From JBAUHN01 sp049680295 (GTDB lineage: Bacteria; Pseudomonadota; Alphaproteobacteria; Rhodobacterales; Rhodobacteraceae): 41,986 nt of DNA. Of this stretch, positions 25,943-35,408 are shown piece after piece. Under the pieces are notes generated by a model. It was not told the origin of the DNA and did no database searches. It worked only from the letters and a program-made list of their open reading frames with translations. The position numbers and the translations under genes are program-made. Position 1 is the stretch's first letter, and every line of letters starts with the position of its first letter. Location of the stretch: contig JBAUHN010000123.1 of the NCBI GenBank assembly GCA_049680295.1, forward strand, positions 1 to 41,986, written 5' to 3'.

Positions 25943-26211
25943 GCGCGCGCGCCTTTCACATCTGTGGCCAGCGCCGTGTCCCTGATGTCATGGGTGACAG
26001 TATTGCGTGTCACAACCAGCCACGCGCCACAGCCTGCCTCATGATACCAAAGATCGCGGGTCATTCCGGCTGGGTTGTCACGGTTGTGAACATAATCATC
26101 CCAATCCGCCGCGGCTGCAGCTGGTTCCGGCCGGCCCAAGGCCAAAGCGTCACCTTGATAATAAAACTCACGGCGATCCCGTGTGCCACATATCGGACAA
26201 TTCAACCGCAT
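25939..26211 (-). CDS. soxD: sarcosine oxidase delta subunit
   Basis: 90-residue zinc-binding subunit. The three cysteine and one histidine ligand pattern is visible: CPIC near residues 5-8, and the WYHEAGCGAW segment near residues 66-75. The internal DDYVHNRDNPAG motif is diagnostic of SoxD. GGAAGA lies upstream of the ATG. It is 72 bases after soxB and overlaps soxA by 4 bases. Confidence 0.96.
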   Translation of the reverse strand: MRLNCPICGTRDRREFYYQGDALALGRPEPAAAAADWDDYVHNRDNPAGMTRDLWYHEAGCGAWLVVTRNTVTHDIRDTALATDVKGARA

Positions 26212-26283
26212 CGCATTCTTCCAATCATATACCGCACCCGCCGCTTCATTGTTCCAAAAATATGCAAATCCAACCTCGCCCCT

Positions 26284-27537
26284 TCAATGCAGATTATGCT
26301 GAGACCCGGTACCTTCTTCATCCAGCAACCCCACGCCCGTCCTGAACCTGTCGGCCCTAAATCTGGCGGCTGGCGCATGGTGCTGCCCCGTCGCCATCAA
26401 ATGCGCAAAGCTGTAACCTGACCCCGGCACCGCCTTAAAGCCGCCGTAACACCAGCCGCAATTCAGGAACAACCCACCGGTTTGCGTCTTGTCGATGATC
26501 GGACTGCCATCCGGTGTCATATCCATGATCCCGCCCCAGGATCGCAACACCCGTGCCTTGCCGATCATGGGCATCAAGGTCATGCCCGCCTCCATCACAT
26601 GTTCTTTCATCGGCAAATTGCCGCGTTGCGCGTAAGAGGCGTAAAAATCCAGATCGCCGCCAAAGACCAGACCGCCCTTGTCGGATTGCGAAATATAGAA
26701 ATGCCCCATGCCAAAACTGATCACATGATCGATGCAAGGCTTTAACCCTTCGGTGACAAATGCCTGAAGCACATGGCTTTCAATCGGCAGGCGCATTCCC
26801 GCCATCGCCGCCACCTGCCCCGATCGCCCAGCGACAACAATACCAACTTTCTTGGCCCGGATTGCACCGCGCGTGGTCTGAACCCCGCACACCTGTCCGT
26901 TTTTGATGTCGATGCCGGTGACTTCGCAATTCTGCAGCAGATCAACACCGCGCTGGTCGGCGCCACGTGCATAGCCCCAGGCCACGGCATCATGACGGGC
27001 CGTGCCGCCGCGCGGGTGCAACAGCCCGCCATAGATCGGAAACCGGGTGTTGTCGAAATCGAGATAGGGCAGATGTTTGCGCACGCCGTCCCGGTCCAGC
27101 AAAATTGCATCATCGCCCTGGTTGATCATCGCATTGCCGCGCCGTGCAAAGGCATCGCGCTGACCGTCGGAATGAAACAGATTGATCAGCCCGCGTTGCG
27201 AATGCATGACGTTGTAATTCAGATCCTGTTCCAGCCCTTCCCACAAATTCAGGGAATGGCTGTAAAACTCAGAGTTGCCTTGCAAGAAATAATTGGCCCG
27301 CACAATCGTCGTGTTGCGCCCGACATTGCCACCACCAATATAGCCTTTTTCCAGCACAGCGATATTGGTCATACCGTGGTTCTTGGCCAGATAATACGCC
27401 GTTGACAGCCCGTGACCACCACCACCAATGATCACCGCGTCATATTCCGCCTTTGGTTCCGGATCGCGCCAATGCGGCTGCCAGCTTTTGTTGCCGGTCA
27501 ATCCTTCACGCAATACACGCAGACCAGAAAATCGCAT
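26284..27537 (-). CDS. soxB: sarcosine oxidase beta subunit
   Basis: 417-residue flavoprotein subunit, the site of sarcosine oxidation. An FAD-binding motif IIGGGGHGLSTAYYLAKNHG occupies residues ~36-55, followed by GRNTTIVRANY. The conserved His in ARHDAV (~182) is where I would place the covalent FMN attachment from the family pattern. The C-terminus carries GLFLNCGWCYGGFKAVPGSG. The start at 27537 gives the standard MRFSGLRVLREGL N-terminus; an upstream in-frame extension of 64 residues reaches into the gap and was rejected. It is the first gene of soxBDAG, read away from the glutamate dehydrogenase gene on the same strand. Confidence 0.95.
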   Translation of the reverse strand: MRFSGLRVLREGLTGNKSWQPHWRDPEPKAEYDAVIIGGGGHGLSTAYYLAKNHGMTNIAVLEKGYIGGGNVGRNTTIVRANYFLQGNSEFYSHSLNLWEGLEQDLNYNVMHSQRGLINLFHSDGQRDAFARRGNAMINQGDDAILLDRDGVRKHLPYLDFDNTRFPIYGGLLHPRGGTARHDAVAWGYARGADQRGVDLLQNCEVTGIDIKNGQVCGVQTTRGAIRAKKVGIVVAGRSGQVAAMAGMRLPIESHVLQAFVTEGLKPCIDHVISFGMGHFYISQSDKGGLVFGGDLDFYASYAQRGNLPMKEHVMEAGMTLMPMIGKARVLRSWGGIMDMTPDGSPIIDKTQTGGLFLNCGWCYGGFKAVPGSGYSFAHLMATGQHHAPAARFRADRFRTGVGLLDEEGTGSQHNLH

Positions 27538-27594
27538 CGGCTTGTCCCCCGCCCATTCGACCCGGAGTGAACCAAGCCCTGCCCAGAATAGCAA

Positions 27595-27616
27595 TGGGGG
27601 GCGTTCCGGCCCCCCA
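27595..27616 (-). terminator. GC-rich hairpin after the glutamate dehydrogenase gene
   Basis: TGGGGGGC (27595-27602) pairs with GCCCCCCA (27609-27616) around a 6-base loop, 40 bases beyond the dehydrogenase stop and before soxB. There is no long T run, so it may attenuate transcription or protect the 3' end rather than terminate fully. Confidence 0.45.
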
Positions 27617-27655
27617 CATATTCCGACAATTTCAGGTCTGCGCGCGACGGATCGC

Positions 27656-29086
27656 TTAAAGGCCCAGCGCGCGGTAGCTGTCTGCAACCTTTCCGATCGA
27701 CACCAGATAGGCCGCGGTGCGCAGATCATCTACATCTTCGCGACCATGCCAGGTTTCGCGCATCGCCTGATAGGCGGCCCGCATGGTGTCATCCAGACCC
27801 GAGCGCACCAGTTCCAATTCACCGGCACCGCGCAGGTATTTCTGCTTGAAATCTGGCGACATCACCCACTTGTCACCCAGATGCTGGTCCAGCCTTTGTA
27901 ATTCGTCCACGATCAACTGATGGCGGGCTTCTTCCTGACGGCGGCCCAGACGGCCGAAGCGAATGTGGCTCAGGTTCTTGACCCACTCAAAATAGGACAC
28001 AGTCACACCGCCCGCATTGGCGTACATATCGGGCACAATCACACAGCCCTTTTTGCGCAGGATTTCGTCGGCGCCGGCTGTAACCGGACCGTTGGCTGCC
28101 TCGATGATCAGGGGCGCTTTGATTTTGGCGGCATTGGACAGGTTGATCACCCCTTCGAGGGCCGCAGGGATCAAGATGTCACATTCGTTTTCCAAAACGC
28201 TGCTGCCGTCCGGCACATGTGTCGCATCCGGATACCCGGTGATGCCACCGTGTTTGATGATCCAATTACGCACCGCGTCAACGTCCAACCCTGTGTCACT
28301 GACCAACGCACCGTCACGCTCAATAACACCAGTGATCAGGCTGCCGTCCTCTTGTGACAGAAATTTGGCCGCGTGATAGCCGACGTTGCCCAACCCCTGC
28401 ACAATCACGCGCTTGCCATCCAGCGTGCCCGTCAGGCCAGCCGCTTTTTTGTCTTCCGGATGACGGAACAATTCCTGCAATGCATATTGCACGCCACGTC
28501 CCGTCGCCTCGGTGCGGCCCTGAATGCCACCACCGTTGATTGGCTTGCCGGTGACGCAGGCGCGGCCATTGATGTCGGTGGTGTTCATCCGTTTGTACTG
28601 ATCCGCGATCCACGCCATTTCACGTTCGCCCGTGCCCATGTCGGGCGCCGGCACGTTTTGCGACGGATTGATCAGGTCACGTTTGATCAACTCAAAAGCA
28701 AAGCGACGGGTGATCTGTTCCAGTTCGTGTTCTTCGTATTCGCGCGGATCAATGCACAATCCCCCCTTTGAGCCACCAAAAGGTGCCTCAACCAAAGCGC
28801 ATTTATAGGTCATCAGCGCCGCCAGCGCCTCAACCTCATCCTGATTGACGCCCAGCGAATAGCGAATGCCCCCCTTGACCGGTTCCATATGTTCCGAATG
28901 TACGGACCGGTATCCGGTAAAGGTTTGAATCTTACCGCGCAGGCGCACACCAAAGCGGACAGTGTAGGTTGCGTTGCAAACGCGTATCTTTTCCTCAAGT
29001 CCCGGCGACAGGTCCATCAACCCAACCGCCCGGTTGAACATCAGATCAACGCTTTCTCTGAAACTCGGCTCATTATTATTGTTCAT
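27656..29086 (-). CDS. Glu/Leu/Phe/Val dehydrogenase family glutamate dehydrogenase
   Basis: 476-residue hexamer-type glutamate dehydrogenase, interconverting glutamate with 2-oxoglutarate and ammonia. The substrate-binding region contains PVKGGIRYS (residues ~69-77) and the catalytic-lysine motif PFGGSKGGL (~102-110, Lys107). The dinucleotide fold is marked by VIVQGLGNVGYHAAKFL. The N-terminus MNNNNEPSFRESVDLMF matches the alphaproteobacterial group, usually NAD-linked and catabolic; coenzyme preference is inference. Its position beside soxBDAG and its role fit use of amino acids and methylamines as nitrogen and carbon sources. Confidence 0.94.
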   Translation of the reverse strand: MNNNNEPSFRESVDLMFNRAVGLMDLSPGLEEKIRVCNATYTVRFGVRLRGKIQTFTGYRSVHSEHMEPVKGGIRYSLGVNQDEVEALAALMTYKCALVEAPFGGSKGGLCIDPREYEEHELEQITRRFAFELIKRDLINPSQNVPAPDMGTGEREMAWIADQYKRMNTTDINGRACVTGKPINGGGIQGRTEATGRGVQYALQELFRHPEDKKAAGLTGTLDGKRVIVQGLGNVGYHAAKFLSQEDGSLITGVIERDGALVSDTGLDVDAVRNWIIKHGGITGYPDATHVPDGSSVLENECDILIPAALEGVINLSNAAKIKAPLIIEAANGPVTAGADEILRKKGCVIVPDMYANAGGVTVSYFEWVKNLSHIRFGRLGRRQEEARHQLIVDELQRLDQHLGDKWVMSPDFKQKYLRGAGELELVRSGLDDTMRAAYQAMRETWHGREDVDDLRTAAYLVSIGKVADSYRALGL

Positions 29087-29408
29087 CTGTGTCTCCTGAA
29101 TTGCAGGTTCGCATCAAGCCCGCTGGGTTAGCATCTCAATACCGTATGATGTGCAGGTTAATTAATGCCAGTTTTTTGTGCATTTTACGAACAAATTTCA
29201 ACGCCCCGCAAAAGAGGCAGCATTTAACTGATTGGTAACGATCCGGAAACGTTGAACGACTTCTGTTCTGATTTTTGCCAAAAACGCGTGTAAAAGCAGG
29301 GATTTTGTCGATCTTGCGCCGTATTTTGGCCACTTTGGGATGGCAAAAGTTAACGGAATTACCCTGCTCACATTCGCCGGAACAATTTGTTCACGTTGGA
29401 AGGTTACA
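29087..29408. other. intergenic gap between divergent gdh and tadG-like genes
   Basis: 322 bases separating two divergent genes; it must hold both promoters. I see no convincing -35/-10 pair, RNA gene or repeat. An in-frame ATG at 29340 would extend the TadG-like protein by 23 residues, but it lacks a ribosome binding site. Confidence 0.5.
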
Positions 29409-30857
29409 ATGATGTTTTATAACAAGGACCGCTGCCCCGATAAGGCGGCAAATCGCTCTGCCACTCTGAAGTTCCTGATTGATCAATATGCACGTGACGA
29501 AGACGGTGTTGTCACTGTTTTCGGCATCTTCATGATCTTGATGATGATTATTATTGGCGGCATCGGGGTTGACCTGATGCACAATGAAATGGAGCGCACG
29601 CGCCTTCAGAACACATTGGACCGTGCCGTGCTTGCGGCTGCGGATTTGGACCAGCCCCTGGACTCCAAAGCCGTCGTGCAAGACTATTTTGACAAGGCCG
29701 GAATGACCGACTATCTCACAGAAGAGCCTATTGTCGACAGCGGCCTGAACTACCGTACGGTAACAGCATCCGCGACGTCCAGTTCACCGACACAATTCAT
29801 GCGGATGTTCGATGTGGATTCTCTGCCGCTGGCCGGTGTTGGCGTCGCAACCGAACGTGTTCCGAAAGTTGAGATTTCGATGGTACTGGATATCTCAGGA
29901 TCGATGGATAGCAACAACAAAATGGCCAATCTGCAAACTGCAGCCAAGGCATTTGTCGACACGGTTATTCGCCCGGAAACTCAGGATATGGTATCGATTT
30001 CGCTGATCCCATATTCTCAGCATGTGAATGCAGGTCCTGCAATCTATGGTGAGCTGAACAAGAACCACAAACACAACTACTCGCACTGTATCGAATTCCC
30101 TGACAGCCATTTCGACAGTGCTGCATTGAACAAATCCTATACGTACACACAAATGCAGCACTTTCAGTGGAATACCTATTCGATTGAATCGGGATACACA
30201 CAAAACACCCGGTACGATACGGTTTGCCCGCGCTATTCCTATGAACGTATTTCGCCGATCACTCAGAACGCGGCATCCCTAAAGGCGCAAATTGACTCGC
30301 TGAAGCCTCGTGCGGGGACCCAGATATTCATCGGCATGAAATGGGCCACAGCACTTTTGGATCCCTCGTTCAAATCAATCAACAATGCGTTGATCGACGA
30401 CGAAGTCCTGCCCGATGATTTTGCCGCCCGACCGGCGGAATATTCAGACGCGGATACGTTGAAAACGGTGGTCCTGATGACGGATGGACAAAACAGTTCT
30501 TCAAGCCGCATCAAAAGCAATCGGTATAACTCAAACAGTGAAATTGTTCAGTGGAACAACTACAACTTCAATTACTACCTGAGCCGCTATGTGAGCAGCA
30601 ACAAACGGTACCAATGGTACGAGACGAAGTACACGTCCAACCAGTCTGACAACCTGCTCGAGAATATTTGCGGCGCGGCCAAAGAAAAGGGCATTGTGAT
30701 CTGGACCATTGGTTTTGAGGCAACAACCCATGGTGAAGACACCATGAAAGACTGCGCTTCATCCCCGAGCCATTTCTTTTCAGTAACCGGCACCGAGATT
30801 TCAGACGCATTCACTGCAATCGCGCGCCAAATTAAACAGTTGAGGTTGACACAATGA
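29409..30857 (+). CDS. tadG: TadG-like pilus-assembly protein with von Willebrand A domain
   Basis: 482-residue inner-membrane protein. The N-terminus has the TadE/TadG pilin-like segment: RDEDGVVTVFGIFMILMMII and the rest of a membrane helix (~34-55), then LQNTLDRAVLAAADL. A von Willebrand A domain follows, with the metal site DISGS at residues 161-165 (MIDAS) and VLMTDGQNSS later, so metal binding looks intact. The start at 29409 has GGAAGG upstream. It overlaps the following gene by 4 bases. Such proteins belong to tight-adherence (Flp) pilus systems; the rest of a tad locus is not in the window. Confidence 0.88.
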   Translation: MMFYNKDRCPDKAANRSATLKFLIDQYARDEDGVVTVFGIFMILMMIIIGGIGVDLMHNEMERTRLQNTLDRAVLAAADLDQPLDSKAVVQDYFDKAGMTDYLTEEPIVDSGLNYRTVTASATSSSPTQFMRMFDVDSLPLAGVGVATERVPKVEISMVLDISGSMDSNNKMANLQTAAKAFVDTVIRPETQDMVSISLIPYSQHVNAGPAIYGELNKNHKHNYSHCIEFPDSHFDSAALNKSYTYTQMQHFQWNTYSIESGYTQNTRYDTVCPRYSYERISPITQNAASLKAQIDSLKPRAGTQIFIGMKWATALLDPSFKSINNALIDDEVLPDDFAARPAEYSDADTLKTVVLMTDGQNSSSSRIKSNRYNSNSEIVQWNNYNFNYYLSRYVSSNKRYQWYETKYTSNQSDNLLENICGAAKEKGIVIWTIGFEATTHGEDTMKDCASSPSHFFSVTGTEISDAFTAIARQIKQLRLTQ

Positions 30858-31387
30858 AACGCAATTCTCTTTCTTTCCTGCGGTGGTTTCGCCGCAACGA
30901 AGACGGCAACATGACAATCGAATTTGTTCTGCTGGTCCCATTGTTGTTCACCATGTTTATGACATCCGTCGAATTGGGCATCTACTCGATGCGGCAGATG
31001 TTTCTGGACCGTGGTCTGGACATGGCAGTCAGAACGGTTCGTCTGTCGACCGGACTAGCCCCACAACACGACGATATTAAGCAGTTGGTTTGTGACAATT
31101 CCGGGTTTCTCGACGATTGCAACGCCCAGCTTCAATTGGAAATGAAACCCGTCGAGATGCGCGGTTTCGCAGGTCTTGATAATGACGCCAGCTGCGTCGA
31201 CGCGTCAGAGCAAGTAGAGCCGCTGCGCTATTTCCACGGCAGCGAACACCAGTTGATGCTGATGCGGGCATGCTACAAATTCGAACCGATTTTCCCGACC
31301 ACCGGATTGGGTAAGGATTTCGCAAAAGATGGGACCGGTCGGTCTGAAATGGTGTCGGTATCGGCCTTTGTGCAGGAGCCTAAGTAA
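30854..31387 (+). CDS. TadE-like pseudopilin protein
   Basis: 177-residue protein with the TadE signature: a basic N-terminus (LRWFRRNEDGN), then MTIEFVLLVPLLFTMFMTSVELGIY, in which the Glu after a hydrophobic run resembles the prepilin-like E of TadE/TadF, and a single membrane helix. Cysteines at CDNSGFLDDC and later could form disulfides in the periplasm. It overlaps the tadG-like gene by ATGA and shares one base with the next gene (TAATG), so the three are one coupled operon. Confidence 0.85.
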   Translation: MKRNSLSFLRWFRRNEDGNMTIEFVLLVPLLFTMFMTSVELGIYSMRQMFLDRGLDMAVRTVRLSTGLAPQHDDIKQLVCDNSGFLDDCNAQLQLEMKPVEMRGFAGLDNDASCVDASEQVEPLRYFHGSEHQLMLMRACYKFEPIFPTTGLGKDFAKDGTGRSEMVSVSAFVQEPK

Positions 31388-31947
31388 TGTTTAGTATCAA
31401 TGTTTTGACCCTTCGAATGAAAGATTTCTTGCGGCGCGAAGATGGCAGCCTTGCCATCGAAGCGGCTGTAATCCTACCGATCATGTTCACCACTTATCTG
31501 TCTGTCTTTTCGTTCTTTGACGCCTTCCGTCAATATGACGTAAACCAAAAGGCGGCCTATACGATTGGCGATATGGTCTCGCGGCAAACAACACCGCTCG
31601 ACAATGCATATCTGAACGGCACGCAAGCTTTCTTTGACTATCTTGCCCGGTCGACCAGCCCGTCAAAGATCCGCATCTCATCTATTTACTATGATGCAGA
31701 CACTGACAAATACGTGCGCGCCTGGTCCAAGACCAAAGGCTCTGTTGAGCCGCTGACAAACGATGACGTCAAAGACTGGCACGACAGATTGCCTGTTCTG
31801 CCAGACCAGGAACATGTCACACTTGTAGAAACCTGGACTGACTTTGACCCGCTGTTTGATGTGGGCCTGACACAGGACGTGATTTCGAACTTTGTCTTTA
31901 CGCGGCCGCGCTATGCGCCCCGTGTCTGCTGGGAAACCTGCAGCTAA
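31387..31947 (+). CDS. TadE/TadF-like pseudopilin protein
   Basis: 186-residue paralogue of the preceding gene. The N-terminus reads RREDGSLAIEAAVILPIMFT, again a Glu-containing prepilin-like segment followed by a membrane helix; the remainder is predicted periplasmic. The ATG shares its A with the previous TAA. The gene ends convergently, overlapping the stop codon of the membrane protein on the - strand by 4 bases. Confidence 0.85.
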   Translation: MFSINVLTLRMKDFLRREDGSLAIEAAVILPIMFTTYLSVFSFFDAFRQYDVNQKAAYTIGDMVSRQTTPLDNAYLNGTQAFFDYLARSTSPSKIRISSIYYDADTDKYVRAWSKTKGSVEPLTNDDVKDWHDRLPVLPDQEHVTLVETWTDFDPLFDVGLTQDVISNFVFTRPRYAPRVCWETCS

Positions 31948-32429
31948 TCTGGTCGCCGCGCGATCAGCGCGGCGATTATTTCTGTCATTGCTTTGGTTTG
32001 TGACCCCGGTGTCATGCCGCCAATGCCAATGCGGCGCCCCAGGCGCCACCACATCCCCGGCTGCCACCCTCGTGCGCCGGGGGTTTTGGTTTTTAACAAG
32101 AACCCATTGGAAGGCTTGAACGCAAACGTGCCGCGATCCATTGACTGAATATCCGCAACCTGCGCCAAAACAACACCTGTACTGTCGCGCAATTCAGTCT
32201 CGGTCAATTCGATCACCCGTGTCGTTGCGCGTCGCATCCGGTCCGCCAGTGTGATCACTGCCGCCGCAAGGATAATCAGAAACAATTGCCAGATGAACGT
32301 GGGCGATGTTGTCAAAGCCAGCCAGACCAGCAACAGACCCAAGCCGCCCAAAGATGTGATCCCCAAAATACGGCGGCCCTGAGAGGCCCGCACGGTGGCA
32401 AGAACTTCGGTTTTCGGATCTGCCGACAT
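31944..32429 (-). CDS. conserved small membrane protein of unknown function
   Basis: 161 residues with two adjacent transmembrane helices (residues ~22-40 and ~45-62), followed by a cytoplasmic domain with a PH-like beta pattern: RVIELTETELRDSTGVVLA, then an MDRGTFAFKPSNGF segment. Such two-helix plus beta-domain proteins are common hypothetical membrane proteins in Rhodobacterales. No function is assigned. The stop overlaps the convergent tadE/F-like gene. Confidence 0.8.
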   Translation of the reverse strand: MSADPKTEVLATVRASQGRRILGITSLGGLGLLLVWLALTTSPTFIWQLFLIILAAAVITLADRMRRATTRVIELTETELRDSTGVVLAQVADIQSMDRGTFAFKPSNGFLLKTKTPGARGWQPGMWWRLGRRIGIGGMTPGSQTKAMTEIIAALIARRPD

Positions 32430-32746
32430 AGCTGAGGTTCCTTATATGCGGGTAATGCGCCCTATTGCGTTTCGAACTGAACTTGAAACAGGTGTTCGCG
32501 ACCTCACCCTTTGGTCAGCCGCAAAAAGTGATGCTGGGTGTCTCAGGTCAAATTAGAAACGCTTTAACCTGACGCGGTGCTGGCTCACAAGGTGAAAAGG
32601 TCGCTTGCAGATTGTATATCCAGCGCGTCAGGTCGGCAGGCGTTGTTTGCCATGACGTCCCAAAGTGATGCAGGTTGGATGCAGGTCGACGGCATCCGGA
32701 TCGGTGGGTTGATCGCCCGTAACAAGCATCGGCGCGCGACGGATCG
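32430..32746. other. intergenic gap with one imperfect inverted repeat
   Basis: 317 bases with no supported gene. CCTGACGCG (32568-32576) recurs inverted as CGCGTCAGG (32624-32632) with a 47-base interval; adjoining bases (GTGCTGG against CCAG) extend the match imperfectly. It may be the end of the TPR transcript or a remnant of a small element; neither is established. Confidence 0.4.
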
Positions 32747-34408
32747 CTATTCCGCAGCCTGCGCACAAAAACAAGATGCGCCAACCTTTGTATCGCACCG
32801 ACTTTCCGCCAACTTCAGACGCTGCGCGATCAATCGCCCTTCGGGGGTGGCCTGCCCGCCCCGCGCCACGATGCAGTCGTTCAACCCGGCCAGGCTCCAG
32901 ACATTGTCGGGATGGATTTGGGCGCGGGTCAGATCACCACCCAGCCCAAGATCTTCGCGGTAGACTGCTTCGGCCTCGTCAATTCGACCCTGTTCCAGCA
33001 ACAGCGCCCCAAGGGCGTGGCGCGATGGCTGCATCCAGCCCCAGGGCTCGTCATAGGGCAACGCATCTTCAAGACCGACGGCATCGCGCAAACGCGCAAA
33101 CGCCAGATCGTAGTTTTGGCGCCGATACTCGATTTCGCCGTCCAGCATCGCCTCGGCCACGGCAAGTTGTTCTGTACAAAGCACGTTATGCATGCGGCGC
33201 GCGGCAGGCATCGCGTCACGGGCCGCCAGAAACAGCGACCTTTCGCTTTCGGCCTTAGCCACATCGCCCGTCGCCGCATGCGCCACGCCTTTCGCATAAT
33301 GCAGCGTGGCGGTCAGGTTTGCGTAAAGCGCCGGATCATCTGGCAGCGCTTCGTCGATGATTTGCTGCCAGCGGCCAAACCGGATCAGCACATGCACCCA
33401 AATCGCCATATAGCTTTCAAAAAAATCGGCAAAAGGCGGCGATGTGACCCGCAGCAGATCTTCAGGGGTGACATCGACCAAGGCGCGGGCAGCTTTCCAC
33501 GCAGGTTCGAACTGGCCCAGGAACATCGCGCCATAGGTGGCAAAATGATAGTTATGAATTCTATAGCCGGTGTAGACCGTATAGACCCCCATGCGATCCA
33601 ATGCTTTTTGATCGACCTGTGTGGCCTTCCAATTCCAGTGGAAAACGTCGCGGTAATGGCCGCATTGGATGTCGATATGAGTTGGCATATGAATAAGGTG
33701 CCCGGCATCCGGCACCAGTTCACGCAGCGCATCCCCGGCTTTGAGCGCCCGTTCTGGGACCGGAGACATTTCCATCAGGTGCACATAAAGATGCAAGATT
33801 CCAGGGTGTTGCATCGCCTGTGGCTTGTCTTGCAGTGCTGCTTCCAATACTGCCTGCGCCTCTTGCGTGCCCGCGCCTTTGGCAGGTTCCCCGGTAGACT
33901 GATCCCACATGTTCCACGGCGTCCTGTTCATGATCGCCTCGACAAAAACCGCCGTCAGATCAAGATCATCCGGGTATGCCGCATGGACGGTCCGCATGGC
34001 ATCGGCAAAGGCATCGTTCCATCCGCGCATCACTTCAATTTTCGCAGGCTCGCGGGTCGGAAACCGCGCTTGCAACGCCTTGATCAAGGCCTGCTCTGCC
34101 GGTTTGGCCGTCGCGACACGTTCCATCGCCGCTTGTGTGGCGTCATATGCCGCCGCAAGCGAAGTTTGCTTCATCGCTTCGTCACGCCGCTCCCATGGCA
34201 AATTGTAGTTCGGGCCGGTCGCATAGGCGACGCCCCAATATGCCATGGCGCAATCCGGATCCGCTTCAATCGCTTTGTGAAAACACGCAATGGCTTCATC
34301 ATGAAAATATGCAAAACCCCAGACCAGCCCGCGGTTAAACCAAAGCTGCGCGTCCGGTGAAGTTGTCGTCACAGCCCGCGTGTGATCGCCGACATCATAA
34401 TAGTCCAT
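32747..34408 (-). CDS. tetratricopeptide repeat protein, TTC38-like
   Basis: 553-residue helical-repeat protein. An early TPR reads FAYFHDEAIACFHKAIEADP (residues ~33-52), and the core has the TTC38-type motif LHLYVHLMEMSPVPERAL followed by HLIHMPTHIDIQCGHYRDV, whose conserved His cluster could be functional. Repeats of the CAMAYWGVAYATGPNYNLPW type match bacterial homologues. The ATG at 34408 is preferred because MDYYDVGDH resembles family N-termini; a longer in-frame ATG at 34492 (28 extra residues) cannot be excluded. The molecular role is unknown; cytosolic scaffold is inference. Confidence 0.82.
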   Translation of the reverse strand: MDYYDVGDHTRAVTTTSPDAQLWFNRGLVWGFAYFHDEAIACFHKAIEADPDCAMAYWGVAYATGPNYNLPWERRDEAMKQTSLAAAYDATQAAMERVATAKPAEQALIKALQARFPTREPAKIEVMRGWNDAFADAMRTVHAAYPDDLDLTAVFVEAIMNRTPWNMWDQSTGEPAKGAGTQEAQAVLEAALQDKPQAMQHPGILHLYVHLMEMSPVPERALKAGDALRELVPDAGHLIHMPTHIDIQCGHYRDVFHWNWKATQVDQKALDRMGVYTVYTGYRIHNYHFATYGAMFLGQFEPAWKAARALVDVTPEDLLRVTSPPFADFFESYMAIWVHVLIRFGRWQQIIDEALPDDPALYANLTATLHYAKGVAHAATGDVAKAESERSLFLAARDAMPAARRMHNVLCTEQLAVAEAMLDGEIEYRRQNYDLAFARLRDAVGLEDALPYDEPWGWMQPSRHALGALLLEQGRIDEAEAVYREDLGLGGDLTRAQIHPDNVWSLAGLNDCIVARGGQATPEGRLIAQRLKLAESRCDTKVGASCFCAQAAE

Positions 34409-34492
34409 TGCAGTCCCACCCGTTGTCTCTGCCTTACCATCGCAGAAACACAAAAACTTGTCATCCGCAGGTACAACAATAGTGTTTCTCAT

Positions 34493-34824
34493 TTAAATTT
34501 GGCCACCAAAACTCTCCTGAACTCAATGATTTCAACGTGTTAGAGTGTTATTGGTGCTTCAAACAAAATGCAAAACGATTGAACAGTCCAGTTTCCAAAT
34601 GCAGTTAGGGCTTTGTCAGGGTCCGGGCGGGGGGGGGCAGAACGAAAAGCGGCAGTAACCCCATGGGACCCCACTCAACGCCTTGGAGATGCAGATGCGC
34701 GCGGGCCAGGTCGCTTCGGGCGATCATGGTGGATATGATCAACCAGCGAAACATGAAACTCTTTTAATTGACCGCGGGCACCCAGCATCAAAGAGACAAG
34801 AATGCCCGGTAGTTTCTTATGGGC
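34493..34824. other. intergenic region with a nine-G tract
   Basis: 332 bases between the TPR gene and the cytochrome c' gene, which are on the same strand. It contains a run of nine G (34629-34637). On the - strand a 49-codon frame (34605-34754) begins MFRWLIISTMIARSDLARAH and passes through the tract as three prolines, but its ribosome binding site is weak and I cannot assign it. No promoter or RNA is convincing. Confidence 0.4.
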
Positions 34825-35304
34825 TTACCCTTGTGGCTTGCGATAACTTTCGTGGCACCCGCCGCAGCCTTTGCCCACCGCTCCCATTGCGGCCTGCAAG
34901 GCGCCAAGGTCGGTGCCTGCTGCAGATTGCATCGCGATAACGGCGTCAAAAAAGTCTTTGCCCTTTTCACCGACCTTGCTGTCGGCGGCCCAGATCGCTG
35001 GCAAGGCGCGCGTGCCTTCTACGCTGTCGCTGTCAGAACCGGGCAGCCAGTATCCTGCCTGGCCAAGCGACGCGAGTGCCGCAAGGTTATTTGCGGCACT
35101 GCTTGCCGCAGCGGCATCATAAGGTGCTTCTTCTTTTGCCATCGCCCCAAGAACACCGAGGTTGAAAGCATAAAGCTGCATTTGCGACTGGCGTGCCTTT
35201 ATTCCGGCGGCAATCTGTTTGTCGCTGATGTGACCGTCCGCTAAGGCAAGCACAGCGGCAGAGCCTATGACGGCCGACAGGATGGCGAGTGTTGATTTGT
35301 GCAT
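34825..35304 (-). CDS. cytochrome c' (class II c-type cytochrome)
   Basis: 159-residue periplasmic haem protein. A Sec signal peptide occupies residues ~1-23 (ends ALADG), and the haem attachment motif CGGCH lies near the C-terminus (Cys147, Cys150, His151), as in class II cytochromes c', which form four-helix bundles. Members bind NO or CO, or donate electrons. The ribosome binding site AAAGGAG precedes the ATG. It is divergent from a LysR regulator across 104 bases, which may control it. Confidence 0.92.
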   Translation of the reverse strand: MHKSTLAILSAVIGSAAVLALADGHISDKQIAAGIKARQSQMQLYAFNLGVLGAMAKEEAPYDAAAASSAANNLAALASLGQAGYWLPGSDSDSVEGTRALPAIWAADSKVGEKGKDFFDAVIAMQSAAGTDLGALQAAMGAVGKGCGGCHESYRKPQG

Positions 35305-35408
35305 TCTAATGCTCCTTTCGAGATGGGCTTTGGCTTTTGATTGCTTGTAGGGTAGCTGTTCAATATTATAGCAACAGTCAGTATTTTTGCAGAGTAGTTA
35401 ATTAAATT

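Noticed and set aside
32912..34360. 482-codon open frame on the + strand
   Set aside because: It is fully antisense to the TPR/TTC38-like gene, whose protein shows clear family motifs; the antisense product is basic and low-complexity. High GC often leaves the opposite strand open.
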